This document shows positions 12,371-24,502 of a DNA stretch of 64,000 bases, one piece after another (the first letter of the stretch is position 1; every line of letters starts with the position of its first letter). Origin of the DNA: Halichoerus grypus. Its lineage: Eukaryota; Chordata; Mammalia; Carnivora; Phocidae. Location of the stretch: assembly GCF_964656455.1 (NCBI RefSeq), contig NC_135723.1:97851283-97915282 (forward strand), written 5' to 3'. The notes below the pieces were generated by a model. The model was not told where the DNA came from, searched no databases, and saw only the letters and a list, made by a program, of their open reading frames with translations. The translations under genes and the position numbers were made by a program.

Positions 12371-15300
12371 TTTTAATCATATTGTTTTCTTTTGCCTTCA
12401 GATGCACTGAGTCAGTGATCATTTTTTATTCTGTAGCCAAAATGCTGGCATCATCCTAAAAAGAGAATTCTGATTAAAAGAACAAAAATCCATTTAAATA
12501 TATCATGCCCTTATAACATCTAAAGACTCATTTTCATTTTTGTGTGGTAATAGTGATAATATAATCTTCATGACTGTGATTGACTAATTGCTAATGTTAA
12601 GTGGCTCCGTCAGTGAGATACTCAGAGGATGTCATGGTTCATGAAGAAGAATCTTAGCAGTGTCATGGTATTGTGTAGGTTGGAACAGTTTCTGGTTTTT
12701 ATATGTTTTTGAGGGTAAAATGGGCTTGAGTCAGTGAATTACTCTTGTATCAATATGTGCATTTCATATGCTTCATCAGTTTTGAATGCTGTGTTCTTTT
12801 GAATTTAAGGAAGATTTAAAACACCAGAAATATTATAGATATGGAAAAGGGATTCTTAGAAATCTCATAAACCATCTTTCCTTTCCTTTCCACCACCATC
12901 AAACTTCATTCTGACTCCTCTGTATCCTAGTCATTGACGTATGGCTCCAAAGTGCTAGTGTCTACATGCAGTGAGAGCTTAGAAGCTGATTCACTGGCCC
13001 TCAATTTCTTCCTTCTTAGGGATGACGGGTAGATCAATTGTCACTTCTCCTGAGTAGCAGTAGACATTATCATGAGGTGTATCAGGTTGCAAAGTCTTTA
13101 CTTTAATTGAATATTTTTATAGTACTTACCTGGTTTTCGTTGCTTGTGCACTGTATTCACCCCTTGGGAACACGAGAAATTTGGTAATTTTCTATTTGAG
13201 TTCTAGGAGATTGAAAGCTGTATGACTTTTCAAAAACTTTCTGACACATCAGTGCTAATTTGAGTAGAACTTAGCTAGCTCTCACGGTTGATGAAAGCAG
13301 GGAAAACCAGTGAGCGATGACAGTCTTTTAGTCTAGTATCTGATTGCTTGTCTAAGTGTCATTGGTGAAAGGCAAGTATCTTTGTTCTTTTTCTGAGCTT
13401 AAGCCACATGTGCTCCTGTACTTAGCATGCTGAGAAATCTCAACAGAAGATCGTTCCATGGATTTAAAGAATTGAGTATTTGTATATTCAAATCTCTTTC
13501 CCCTCTTGCCCATTATAAACTTTGCTGTGGATAATCTTTGAAATAGCAGAACTGAAAAACAGACAGTAAAGTGTAAGCTTTAAATTATCATAAACCCATA
13601 CAGACTAATTCCCAGGACTTCGTAGTAAGAACTGGTCCTGTATGAAGAGTAAATAGCTCACTTTTGAAGATGGTCCCATTTGAACAAATTATTTCTTCTT
13701 TGATTTGTCAAAAAGCCTAAAATTCCAGTTTTCAAATTCCTCATTATGTTTTAGATTTTTTTTTTCTGGGAAGCTTCTTTTCAAAGTCTCATATTACTTC
13801 TTACAGAAAACTTGAATTAGCAAGGTACAATAGTTTGGAGATTAGCTGGTTGTTTTGCAATCAAGAGTAGAGCTCTAAAAGAATGGGCCACAGATAAGTT
13901 ATATTTGGGTGTGGCAGAGGTAAGGTGCAAGGCGTGCATAGGTCCCTGTGCAGAGGGCAGGCCTGCTGTGATCCCACAGAGAAAAATGCATGTGTAGTCA
14001 GGGATAGCCCGGGGCAGGAGATCCTGAAGGAGGGGGAGCGATGACTTGTGCTGCTCACAAAAAAAATTAATCAGTTTTATTCTTCATCAATCTTGGTCAT
14101 CTGAGCTAGTGAAAAAATTTCAATTTAAAGGATTCCTGTTTTTTTCCCCCTACTGTAGATAAAATGAATGTACATATTTGTAAGCCTTTTCTCCTCCTTC
14201 AGTCCCTTCATTTCTGCTTCTCACTATGTAAAATGCATCATCAAAAGATCTCAAGTAAAATTTACTATTTTGGTTTAAATTCTCTGTAACTTTTTAACAT
14301 CTCCCACTCGGTTTTTAATTGTTTTTGAAGATAGACGTTTTGATAATGCCAAAGGCTTAGGAAACAATAGTATAAACTTCAAAATGTAGGAAAAAAAAAA
14401 ACCATGATTTTATACAAATATATGGTGGGCATATATCAAAGATTTGCTTAACTCACTAATAAAGAAACTGAAGGATGCTAGAGATGGTTAAAAAAATAAA
14501 AGATATGAGAGAATGTTGTATATGGTCAGTGAAGGAAAGAATGTCAAAATAAGTTAAATACAAAATTGCTTAATGTTGGACAAGGCAATAAATCTATAAT
14601 GGAGCCATTATTTCTGTTGGATAGAAACCATTAACATTTCTACTAGAGAAACATCATTTGCAATGTATTAATCTTCTATAATTAACATTTGTCTTTATAG
14701 ATCCAGGGTTTTATTCATAATCTATAATAAGTTTTAAAGTGTTTCTTCAGAAAATCAATGATTTGTAAGCAGGTTTATTAAACAGTTCTTTAGTATGACT
14801 GGGCACTCAGTATTCTCTTACCTTAATTTCAAATTTTGGATAATTTTTCTCACTAATCCCTATATATAATCCATAATACCCTCATAAGCACTTCAAGGAA
14901 GTGAGCATTTCCTCTCCTGCATTTCTGAATGTTCCTGTATTCTGGTGTGGTACCATCTCCTTGGGTTTGTCCTATGTGCTGTTTGACCTTCTAGCACTCA
15001 ACAAACCATGATAGTTGACTGAATGGCCCTTATGGTGGAAGGCTCTGTTGTCTAGATGATGTCTCACAAGTTGAGAATACTATTTTTAAAATTCACAACA
15101 GAAGTGAAAACAAATGGAAAGCAAACTTCAGTAGCTAAGGACTTGTATCTCTGTAACTGTCTTAGAAAGTCTTTCTTTTATAGATTAAACTTCAAATGTG
15201 GTTAATATAATAGGTGAAATTGGCAATATTAGAATGTTCATCATGATATTGGTGTTAATGCATTATTTATCAATTTATTGCTAATTTATTTTACACTCAG

Positions 15301-15410
15301 TGACCATTTTGCCTTAGCATATGTAAAGCACACATCCAGATTGAAGGAATATGCAGGTAAATAAACACAGTTCATCTCTATGGGACATGTTTCAGATATG
15401 AGAATCAAAC
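12371..15410. other. Unique intronic sequence, no gene seen
   Basis: No exon, RNA gene or clear mobile element. 13880-14060 is slightly GC-richer (CCTGTGCAGAGGGCAGGC) but has no recognisable identity. Confidence 0.55.
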
Positions 15411-15423
15411 AAGTGTGCAAGTT

Positions 15424-15636
15424 TTTTTTTTTTTTAAGATTTTATTTATTTATTTGGGACAGAGAGAGAGAGAGAGCACGAGTCCGAAGGAGGGTCAGAG
15501 GGAGAGGAAGAAGCAGACTCCCCACTGAGCAGGGAGCCTGATGCAGGGCCCTATGTGGGGCTTGATCCCAGGACCCTGAGATCATGACGTGAGCGGAAGG
15601 TAAATGCTTAACCAACTGAGCCACCCAGGTGCCCCC
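15424..15636 (-). mobile_element. CAN-SINE (SINEC), reverse
   Basis: Poly-T, TTTAAGATTTTATTTATTTATTT, (GA)n, full body, GAGCCACCCAGGTGCCCC. Perfect 13-bp target duplication AAGTGTGCAAGTT at 15411-15423 and 15637-15649. Confidence 0.97.
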
Positions 15637-15649
15637 AAGTGTGCAAGTT

Positions 15650-17121
15650 CTCACGCTACAAAGTGGAAAGTACTTTGTGTAGTTATGGTGTTTCAGAGCC
15701 ACAAGAGCTCAAAACAAAATAGATGTGGTCAAAATAGAGTTATAAAGGAGGTAGTTGTTGATGTAGGTCTTCAGTGATAGGTAGTGTTTAGAGAGGAAAA
15801 AAATTTAGTGTCCAGAAATGTTCTAGTTATAGTAAATAGCATGAGAAAAGGCATAAATAAAAAGCATATGACAATTAGGACCAAGACAGTGGAGTAACAT
15901 AGTGTGGGTACATAATGCCTATAGGTGACAGTAGATAATTGGGAGAAATAGATTCTGTATGTACCATAGATGATACGGAATCCTCCACTGAGTTTTGTTT
16001 TTTTTTAATTCATACTTGATGAAATAAGCACCAAAATGCCAGTGAAGGCTTTTGAATATTTATATAAACTAAAATAGTTTATTTTATAATAAATAGAATA
16101 TTTAGAATATTTTCTGTTGTTCCGTGGACTTCATTGAAATAGTGTGAAGGTGGAGTTTGAATGCCTAATTAGGATGAATTAATAGCACAGTAGAGAAGTA
16201 ATGGTGTTGAAAGGGTCTGGCCTGGAATGATAGATGTGGGCAAAGTGTGCCTTGACCTTTCTTATTAACTGTTTTATTGGAGCACTGTACATCTTGCAAA
16301 ACCACTGGTTTAGGTTTCCTTGATATATGGAGCTCTCATTCATTTGAGCTGACCCATTTAAAGCTGTCACCTGGAGGAGAAAGTCTGCTGCATGTGCTGC
16401 ACTGCCAGGGCCTTGCTGTTGTTCTTCAGGTGAGCCTGGGTTTGAGGGGAAATACAGAGCAAAGGGAGAGTGCAGCGCAGCTGTGTTTCTTTCAATAACT
16501 CAGGAATGTTGTGTCATCAATGCCAAGTTTTCTAAACAATTAAAACAATTTGTAACTGTGCCAGCAGCTGGACAGGTGAAACCTAGCTTCAGAAGTCAGT
16601 TGAACATCTCCTTTACCCCAGCCTGTCTGGGAAGATGGAGGAAAGCATGGCGGGTGGGGGGGGAGATGCACTTCAGTCAGAGAACACTGATATTGGGTGA
16701 TGAACAAAGAGGGTGGTCCCATGTTCTTAGATATATCATTATAATAATGCATTTCATATTAACATTGTACATTGTTCTGTGATTTTTAAAACAGACAGCC
16801 TGGGAATCTGCCTAGTACCCCAGGTTTATAGATGCAAAAATTTGACAAAAATCCTAAAATGATTACATGATTATTTAATGACTCTTTCAAGTTCAGTGAG
16901 CATCCATAAGTTCTAGAACCTGGTCTGTTGTCCTAATAATCAAACGTATCCTCTTGTTGTTTTTAATCATCACACGTTCTGTAGAGACATTTAAAAGGGA
17001 TGAGCAAATTTTTGATAATTTATAATGCTCATACAGGTTTTTTGTTGTTTTGTTTTAGCCAATTCTTTGTATGATATGTTTTCCAGACCACTGCAGTCCT
17101 GACCAGTGTAAAAATACTGTT
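15650..17121. other. Intronic sequence with a possible ancient repeat, no gene seen
   Basis: About 15760-16060 resembles a common degenerate mammalian repeat (GCATGAGAAAAGGCATAAATA ... GACCAAGACAGTGGAGTAAC) that could not be named. 16370-16630 is GC-richer and repeat-free; a CAG/GTGAGC donor-like site at about 16430 has no supporting exon. Confidence 0.4.
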
Positions 17122-17247
17122 GAGCTGTTGTCTTCCTTGGCATGGATATTTTATTTCTAATACTTAGGATAATAATTCATTCTAGAGCTATTGTCTTCCT
17201 TGGCATGGATATTTTATTTCTAATACTTAGGATAATAATTCATTCTA
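17122..17247. repeat. 63-bp direct tandem duplication
   Basis: 17122-17184 and 17185-17247 are the same 63 bases with one difference (GAGCTG versus GAGCTA at the start). The unit is unique sequence beginning TTGTCTTCCTTGGCATGG a few bases in. Near identity implies a recent duplication or an assembly artefact. Confidence 0.95.
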
Positions 17248-17753
17248 AAGTCAAAGTAGTAGTGTTGTGTGTCTCACTTCCTGTTTGAACATGTGATAAC
17301 TCATGATGAACTGGAGTTGGGACAAACCTCACAGCTTTTCCAACTCAACAAAAGCATATGTCCCTCTTCCTACTGGTTTAATTAACTTTTGAACTTCAAT
17401 TAAAATATTTATACTTATATTTACCCAACTTGATCTTGTTGTATTTTGCTTCTCTTTGTGGATTTTTACCTTCAAATATTGCCTTAGGCATATAATATTT
17501 TGTTACTCCCCTCTGTTTTATACTCCTTGAGAATTTGATAGCAGTATCTTATTTGCCTTCATCAAGCATAGATGAATTTTTGACCTATAGAGGGTTCAGG
17601 AAAAACTCCTCAGCAGAGTTGACACTGATGTATTAATGGATACATTTTGAGTATGGCTGTGAAACCCTGTTTTCCTGTTTCACTTTATATTTTGTACTGA
17701 TATTAATATTTTAAAATCCCCTTATTCATATGTAGAAGAATCTGTATTCTTTT

Positions 17754-17944
17754 TTTTAAAGATTTTTTATTTATTTGACAGAGAGAGACACAGCGAGAGA
17801 GGGAACACAAGCAGGGGGAGTGGGAGAGGGAGAAGCAGGCTTCCCGCCAAGCAGGGAGCCAGATGCGAGGCTCCATCCCAGGACCCTGGGATCATGACCT
17901 GAGCCGAAGGCAGACGCCTAATGACTGAGCCACCCAGGCGCCCC
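17754..17944 (-). mobile_element. CAN-SINE (SINEC), reverse, young type
   Basis: TTTAAAGATTTTTTATTTATT, full body with GACAGAGAGAGACACAGCG, GAGCCACCCAGGCGCCCC. Perfect 18-bp target duplication AAGAATCTGTATTCTTTT at 17736-17753 and 17945-17962. Confidence 0.97.
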
Positions 17945-17962
17945 AAGAATCTGTATTCTTTT

Positions 17963-19010
17963 GACCATTTCAGTTACCCTCTCTAACCTAAAGTTTTATT
18001 ATTTCTTTGTTAAAGTTTGGTGACCAGAATTACAAATAGTATCCCATAGGAACACTGTCTTTTACTACAGGGAGATAAAGTTTCCCATTCCCTTTCGTTG
18101 ATCTGGCTTTATGGTGAGAGTTCAATGAGTTATTGCCTGCCAGGGATAATCTACAATGTCTCCTAGATCTATCCTCAGTTGTTACAAGCCCACTATTCCA
18201 GAAATACAAGTTTGGACACTCTCCTCCCCCTTAGAGAGTCACTGATAAATTGATCATGTTAAAGCCCACTTTCCACTTCTCCATATCCATATTTTATTGC
18301 AAAATTTTCTCACTGGCCTAGGTTTTCACTGTGTAGAAGTGCTTAGGATTATCTACAAACATACATTATAAATTGTGCATTTTCTCTGTTATTATAAATA
18401 TCAAATAAAATCTCTGGAGGATTCTTTTGTTAACATTTTCACCAATAAGACACACAATAAACTACTGTTTTATCAATAACAAAATTTTTACAATGTGGAA
18501 TTTTGCCAAAATTTTTTTCCCCTTCAAATTGGAAAACATTCAGATAAAGGACTCTTCCTGAGCTTTGTATTTATTTTTCTAATCAAAGAACTTTATTATA
18601 TTCATCAAACATCATAGTGATCATCATTTTGCATGTTTCTAATTAATATTTGATGTATGTATTTGGTGTTCAATGATTCTGCTTTTTATAACAGAATCTA
18701 CCAATTTTTATCTATGAAATTGAGAACTATTAATAATAACTTGTAATCTTCTGTAGAGACAATTTAAACAAACTTATCAGATGCCTGACTGTTGTAGTTC
18801 AGGGCACTGAGTTTATGCCTTATGATAAACTTTTGCATATTTAATTTATTATATTTATTTTAAATAGACTGATATTAACATGGGGGAGGGTATCTGATAC
18901 TTTCAACCTCTGAAGAAGAAGCTTACAATTTATTTGCTTTTCTCCCTTGACATATGTGAACATTTGTTTAGAAATTTTACATCACTTTGAGGCAAAAAGT
19001 AAATCCACTC
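17963..19010. other. Unique intronic sequence, no gene seen
   Basis: AT-rich with no exon or recognisable repeat. Confidence 0.55.
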
Positions 19011-19025
19011 TAAGATGCAGATTTT

Positions 19026-19196
19026 GGGGCACCTGGGTAGCTCAGTGGGTTAAGTGCCTGCCTTTGGCTCAGGTCATGATCCCAGGGTCCTGGGATGGAG
19101 CCCCGCATCAGGCTCCTTGCTAGCTCACCGGAGAGTCCGTTTCTCCCTCTCCCTCTGCTCCCCGCCACTCGAAATAAATAAATACAAATCTTAAAA
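19026..19196 (+). mobile_element. CAN-SINE (SINEC)
   Basis: GGGGCACCTGGGTAGCTCAG head, shortened CT-rich body and AAATAAATAAATACAAATCTT tail. Target duplication of 15 bp with one mismatch (TAAGATGCAGATTTT at 19011-19025; TAAGATGCACATTTT at 19197-19211). Confidence 0.95.
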
Positions 19197-19211
19197 TAAG
19201 ATGCACATTTT

Positions 19212-20849
19212 AATACTTCAATGGGGACAGTTAGGACACGTAGCATATACTCTTTTTTTAATTTAAACTTATTTAAGATAGTTACAGATTCTCTTGCGTG
19301 TGTGAGAGATAATAAATGGAGAGATTCTATGTCCCCTTTTTATCCAGTTTCTGCCAGTGTTGACATTTTGCAAAACTAATAGTACAGTATTAGAACCAGA
19401 TTATTGACATTGGTACAGTAAGGATACAATATAGTTCCATCAGAACAAGGATCCTTCCTGTTGTCCTTGTATAGTCTCATCTACTTCCCTTCTAGCCAGA
19501 TTTCTTCACCCCAGCAACTGCTCACCTCTCATTCATAAGCCAGAGGGAGCATATGCTCCTCACAGAGTCTGTTTTGCTTGGAGCTGTCACTGTTCCCTGT
19601 GACTGCTAGTCACCTGCCAAGACTTCTCTGCTTCTGCCCTCTGTGGATGTCATTCACCAGTCACCCCCAAGTACCCTCTGAATTCCTTCATCACCACTAG
19701 AGATGTAACTGGGTCTTCCTGGGAACAAAGCTGTTTGGGTTTCACAGTAAAATGGCAAAAAAGCTTATTGTTCCCATTAAGCATTTTGGGTTTTTTTTTC
19801 CTTTCTTTCCATACTTGGCCTTCTAATTTGCATATAGTCAGTGAGGCTCAGCTGGAGATAAGGTACTGTTTGTTGTAGCTCCTCTCTTTATTCCCCTCAA
19901 TTTCCTGTCCTGATCTAGCTTAAACTCAGTTGGGAACACTTTGTCTCTTCTAGAACTTAATCCCATGTTTAGATACAGTCTCAGTTGTTTGCTTTATACT
20001 TTATTATTAACACTTAATGTCCAGTATCTTACCCAATGACAGTCACAAAATAGCCCATCAGTGGCAAGAAATAATGTACACTGTAGTGAGGACTAAATTC
20101 AGAAATAAAAGCAAAACTGGATTTTCTAAGCCTATTTTACTGATTTGTTAAGTTTACAATCGAAGAGAAAACTATGATAGAAGCATTATATATCACAGCT
20201 GGTAGAGGTTACACAAATCTTGTACAAGTGGTACAACTTCTGTCTTCCTCTCATCCCTTCCCAGACACCAGAACAGCAAGTACATTTAGTTAAATCAGAA
20301 TAAAGTCTGTGCTTGTGCCAGCGTCAGTCTCTGGTTTTGGTGATTGTAGTATGATTATGTGAGGCGTTACCATTGGAGGAGGCAGGGAAGGAGTACATAG
20401 GAGCTCTGTGCCATTTTCACAACCACATGTGAGTCTAAAAGTATTTCAGAATTAAAACAAAAAGGCAAAAAATGACAAACTTTTGGACTGCCATGTGATT
20501 TAAAGTTCCTGTCTTTCTCATTCTGCTTGTGTATAAATGTATATATCTCTGATAGATCAATGTATATGCTTATTTGACATCATCAGTTTTTATGGCTAGA
20601 AAGCCTAAATGTATTTATTGTGCTTGGAGATTCTTGATGGATATAAAATTGAAGATAGGATCCCAAGCTATACAAGAAAGCATTATAATGCGTAAGTGTT
20701 TATGTGAAACATAAATAGATAATTTCTGTGTAGAAGGAAATGACAGTAGAATACTATCAAAACTATATCAATACAATGACTGGAGCCCAAAGCTGATTTT
20801 ACGTTGGCTTATCAAAGTAACAAAACATTCCTGAATCTAAATCACTTTG
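19212..20849. other. Intronic sequence, possible old L1 3' relic at the start
   Basis: About 19260-19490 (ATGTCCCCTTTTTATCCAG ... ATTATTGACATTGGTACA) resembles an old L1 3' region; the match is weak. The rest shows no exon or clear repeat. Confidence 0.4.
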
Positions 20850-20865
20850 AAAACCACATTCCGAG

Positions 20866-21065
20866 GGGCGCCTGGGTGGCTCAGTCGTTAAGCGTCTGCC
20901 TTCGGCTCAGGTCATGATCCCAGGGTCCTGGGATCGAGCCCCACATTGGGCTTCCTGCTCAGCGGGAAGCCTGCTTCTCCCTCTCCCACTCCCCCTGCTT
21001 GTGTTCCCTCTCTCGCTGTGTCTCTCTCTGTCAAAGAAATAAATAAAATCTTAAAAAAAAAAAAA
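20866..21065 (+). mobile_element. CAN-SINE (SINEC), young type
   Basis: Near-consensus element with intact A and B boxes, CT-rich body and a long A tail. Perfect 16-bp target duplication AAAACCACATTCCGAG at 20850-20865 and 21066-21081. Confidence 0.98.
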
Positions 21066-21220
21066 AAAACCACATTCCGAGTGTCATATGCTTGCTCCAT
21101 TGGTATAATCTTTTGATAAGGTTTATAAAATGTTTTAGATTTTTGTTTATATAATATATAATTCGACAGATATTTTCTTCATACAATAATGGTTAAATAT
21201 GGAAATTAATATGTAGTTTC

Positions 21221-21417
21221 TTTATTATTTTTTCATGTTTTTTATTTATTTGAGAGAGAGAGAGAGTGTGTGTGAAAGCAGGGAAAGATACAGAGGGAGG
21301 GGGAGAAGCAGACTCCCCACTGAGCAGGGAGCCCGAAGTGGGGCTCGATCCCAGGACCCTGAGATCATGACCTGAGCTGAAGGCAGATGCTTAACGACTG
21401 AGCCACCCAGGCGCCCC
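21221..21417 (-). mobile_element. CAN-SINE (SINEC), reverse
   Basis: TTTATTATTTTTTCATGTTTTTTATTTATT, (GA)n and GAGCCACCCAGGCGCCCC. A 22-bp target duplication with two mismatches surrounds it (21199-21220 and 21418-21439). Confidence 0.95.
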
Positions 21418-21439
21418 ATGGAAATTAACATGTACTTTC

Positions 21440-23465
21440 AAATAATATTTGGTTTATTTTTATGTCTGCTTTCCATTAGAGGTTTAATTTTACTTTCTTT
21501 TTATTTCTTTCTTGCATGCTGCCAGTCTTTCCTTTAGATGGTAACATAGGGTATTTCTCAAAGACAAGTTTATAAATAGACCTGAATAGCAACATTTTAT
21601 TCTTAAAGTAACCTAATAGCCAGTAAGGCTCATTTTGTTTGTTTTGACACGAATTTATTCAAGAGGGCAGGTTCAAAATAAGCTCTCCTTTTTTTTTTTT
21701 TAATTTCCCAGAATCTCTGGTGGTGTATACTTGGCTAACAACACCCATTGCTTATTAGCTTTGTCTCAGTGATTTAAAAAAAAAAAAAAAATCCATAAAA
21801 TTAGTGCAAAGCTGCATTTGTCACACCTGAATGTGCTGGGGAGGAAAACAAAACAGACCTCGCTCTGAATCCCATTTTGCTATTGCGCATCTCTAAACCA
21901 TAGGTTTGGTTTATCTTCAGTGTGCCCTGTTTTCTACATTCCCTGCCTCCATCCCCTTAGTTGAGGAAAATATGTTCAGAAGTTGAAGTGGTGTTCATCC
22001 CTTTGATGTTTTAAATTATTCAATTCAGAAAGCAAATAAAATTTTCTTATGCACAGGGGAATATAGTGAATCTCTAGAAATTATCATCCTATTGCACAAG
22101 AAATGGATCATCTTTCATTATAAAAGAGCATTAAAAATGGAAACTGCAGTATAGATTTTCTCTAAATCTGGAGCTATAACTGGCTATTTGTCTCAGGTTC
22201 TAACTAAAAAGAACCCTATGGTTGTATATGCATGACAGCAATATGACAAACATATTTGTTCAGCTAAGTCAGTTCTGTTAATTTGTTGAAAAGAATCTGT
22301 TAAGTGATTCATTTAGCATCCTATAAACAAAACAAAGGGTGATAATTGTACAAATTATTCTTTTCAGTTTATTGAGTTGGCAGTATGTGAACAAAGGCAA
22401 CCTGTGTCTATACTTTGGGTTAAGTAATTAGGTTTTCACAGGATGAGATTTTAATTTAGAAAGATCCCTCTTCAGGTAGTATATAAAGTAAATTGAAGAA
22501 GGAGACTGGAGGTAGGGAGAATATTCAGAGGGCGGTCAGGGGAGGATGAGGGTTTGAGAAAGTACAGTGGCCACAGGAGTGGAAAAGCCGTAATGGGAGA
22601 GACAGGACCACCAGGACATTGTGGATGTGAGTAAGGAAGAGGAAGTGACAGATGGGACAGAAGATTCTGGGCTGGGGGATTAGGAGGTTGGCAGTGTCAG
22701 CAAACAGTGTGAAGAAAAAGAAGAAATGGAACAAGTTTGGGTGGTGATAAGGCAAAAACTTTTTCAATTAGGAACATTTTCCAGCTATTCAAATATAGAT
22801 GTCAGATAAAGAGCTGGAAATTCTGGCCTAGATTTCAAAATCCATTTTAGGACTGGTGGTATAGATATGGAAATCAGTCTCTAATGTTTGAATTAGAATG
22901 AGAGCTTCCAGAAAGGGAGAATTGAGAGGAAGAAGTCAGAGATAGGAGAAGTGATTCCTATCCCAGAATCAAAATGAGGTCAAGTCTTGAAGAGAAAAAG
23001 ATACTATAAGGATACCAAGTGCTCCAAAACAGTTGCAGAGGGTCAGAACTGAGAAAGCAGCCTTGGATTTGATTGTAGTAGCACGGGGAGCTGTGTATGT
23101 CCAGGAGCATAAAGAAAGAATGGATAATGAGACTTAAACCCTTGGTAGGCTCGTTAGCAAGTTGCCTCTTCAAGAAGTTTGGGCAGTGAATAAAGAAGGA
23201 TATGGTATTATAAAGTGAGTAGGATGAAAAGTGGTTTTTTTCCATGATTTATTTTCCCTTTTAAATCAGGACATGTGATTTGTTTCCTTTAAAGCTGAGG
23301 CAGAGACAATTTTTAGGAAAGAATTAGAACACAAGGGCACTATGGAAACATGGCTAGTGGAAAATAGGGAGGATGGAGAAAAAAGAAAATAGTCCAAGTA
23401 GGACTTGCCCCTTGATGAATTGTAGCAGGAAGTTAGTTGAGCAGTGGACTGGTGGAAGTTCTATA
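21440..23465. other. Unique intronic sequence with purine-rich stretches, no gene seen
   Basis: 21720-22320 is repeat-free apart from an A run near 21777-21791. 22500-23230 is purine-rich on the + strand and may be a degraded ancient repeat of unknown family. Antisense ORFs here reflect the skewed composition. Confidence 0.4.
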
Positions 23466-23780
23466 CTTTGTTTATCCATGTATCCATTGATGCATATTTG
23501 GGATGTTTCTGGACTGGGGTGGTTATGAATAAAGCTACCATAAAAACTCACATTCAGACTTTCATGTGAAGATAGATTTTTTCTTTCTTTCTTTTTTTTT
23601 TTTTTTTTTGAGTAGTGGGATTGCTGGGTATGTTTAAGAAGCTGCCAAACTGTTTCCCTAACTGGCTCTACCATTTTACATTTCTACCAGCAGTGCGTTA
23701 GAGTTCCCCTGCACAGCATTGTCATTAGCACTTGGTATTTTCAGAGCTTTGTTTTGTCCTGTTTTTATTTATGAGTTTCA
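23466..23780 (-). mobile_element. Old L1 relic (ORF2 end), reverse
   Basis: TTATGAATAAAGCTACCATAAAA, GTGGGATTGCTGGGTATG, CTGCCAAACTGTTTCCCTAACTGGCTCTACCATTTT and CAGCAGTGCGTTAGAGTTCCC follow the reverse complement of the L1 ORF2 3' part, with a T-rich expansion at 23580-23609. Many frame breaks. Confidence 0.8.
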
Positions 23781-24115
23781 TATTCACATCAGTTCCCTTT
23801 GCCCCATAAAGTCCAAAGGGATGATGCAGACTGGCCTACGTGGATGCTGCACATGCAGATTTGGAAGACAGCTAAGGAAATTCAAGCTTCAGAAACATTC
23901 TGTTAGGAGTTGCAAGCAAGCCCACCTGACCTTTGTCCTAAAGATGTTATCTTTATTGTATGGGACCATAAACAAACCTGCCCCCTTATCCAGAAGGAAC
24001 AATACATCTACCTCCCCAGCTGCTTGCTATACCACCACCTTAAAAAGATAGTCCAGCACAGAAGCTCTGCTCACAAGATGTGCAGAAACATGAGCAATCG
24101 TGAGAAGCTTTCTCC
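23781..24115. other. Unclassified insert between old L1 pieces
   Basis: A GC-richer block (ACTGGCCTACGTGGATGCTGCAC ... CCCCCTTATCCAGAAGGAACAATAC ... CACCACCTTAAAAAGATAG) between L1-like sequences. It could be part of an LTR. The overlapping ORFs have no recognised domain. Confidence 0.3.
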
Positions 24116-24287
24116 CAGCAGTGGGAAAATATTTGCATTGTCAGTTTTAACTTTTAAAAATGATTTATATTGCTTCTTAGGTCATTTTTGTTAGGTTATA
24201 TTTTTGTGGCACAGTGACCATTTCACTTTAATTTTAATGACATACAGCTTGTTCATTGTTTTTTCATTGCATTATGGTTTTATTTTT

Positions 24288-24489
24288 TATTTATTTTATT
24301 TTTAAAAATATTTTATTTATTCATTTGAGAGAGAGAGAGAGAGCACAAGCAGGAGAAGAGGCAAGGGGAGAGGGAGATGCAGACTCTCCGCTGAGCTGGG
24401 AGCCTGACATGGGGCTCGATCCCAGAATCTTGAGATCATGACTTGAGCTAAAGTCAGACACTTAACCATCTGAGCCACCCAGGCGCCCC
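24288..24489 (-). mobile_element. CAN-SINE (SINEC), reverse, inside an old L1
   Basis: TATTTTATTTATTCATTTGAGAG, full body, GAGCCACCCAGGCGCCCC. Target duplication TGGTTTTATTTTT at 24275-24287 and 24490-24502. Confidence 0.95.
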
Positions 24490-24502
24490 TGGTTTTATTT
24501 TT

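Noticed and set aside
15442..15702. 86-codon antisense ORF with a WVAQLVKHLPSAHVMISGSWD-like start
   Set aside because: This is the common translation of a reverse CAN-SINE; the same phrase recurs at 21246-21431 and 24317-24577.
20866..20960. tRNA gene-like A and B boxes in SINE heads (here and in the other SINEs)
   Set aside because: These are internal Pol III promoters of CAN-SINEs derived from a tRNA. They cannot fold as complete tRNAs and continue into SINE bodies.
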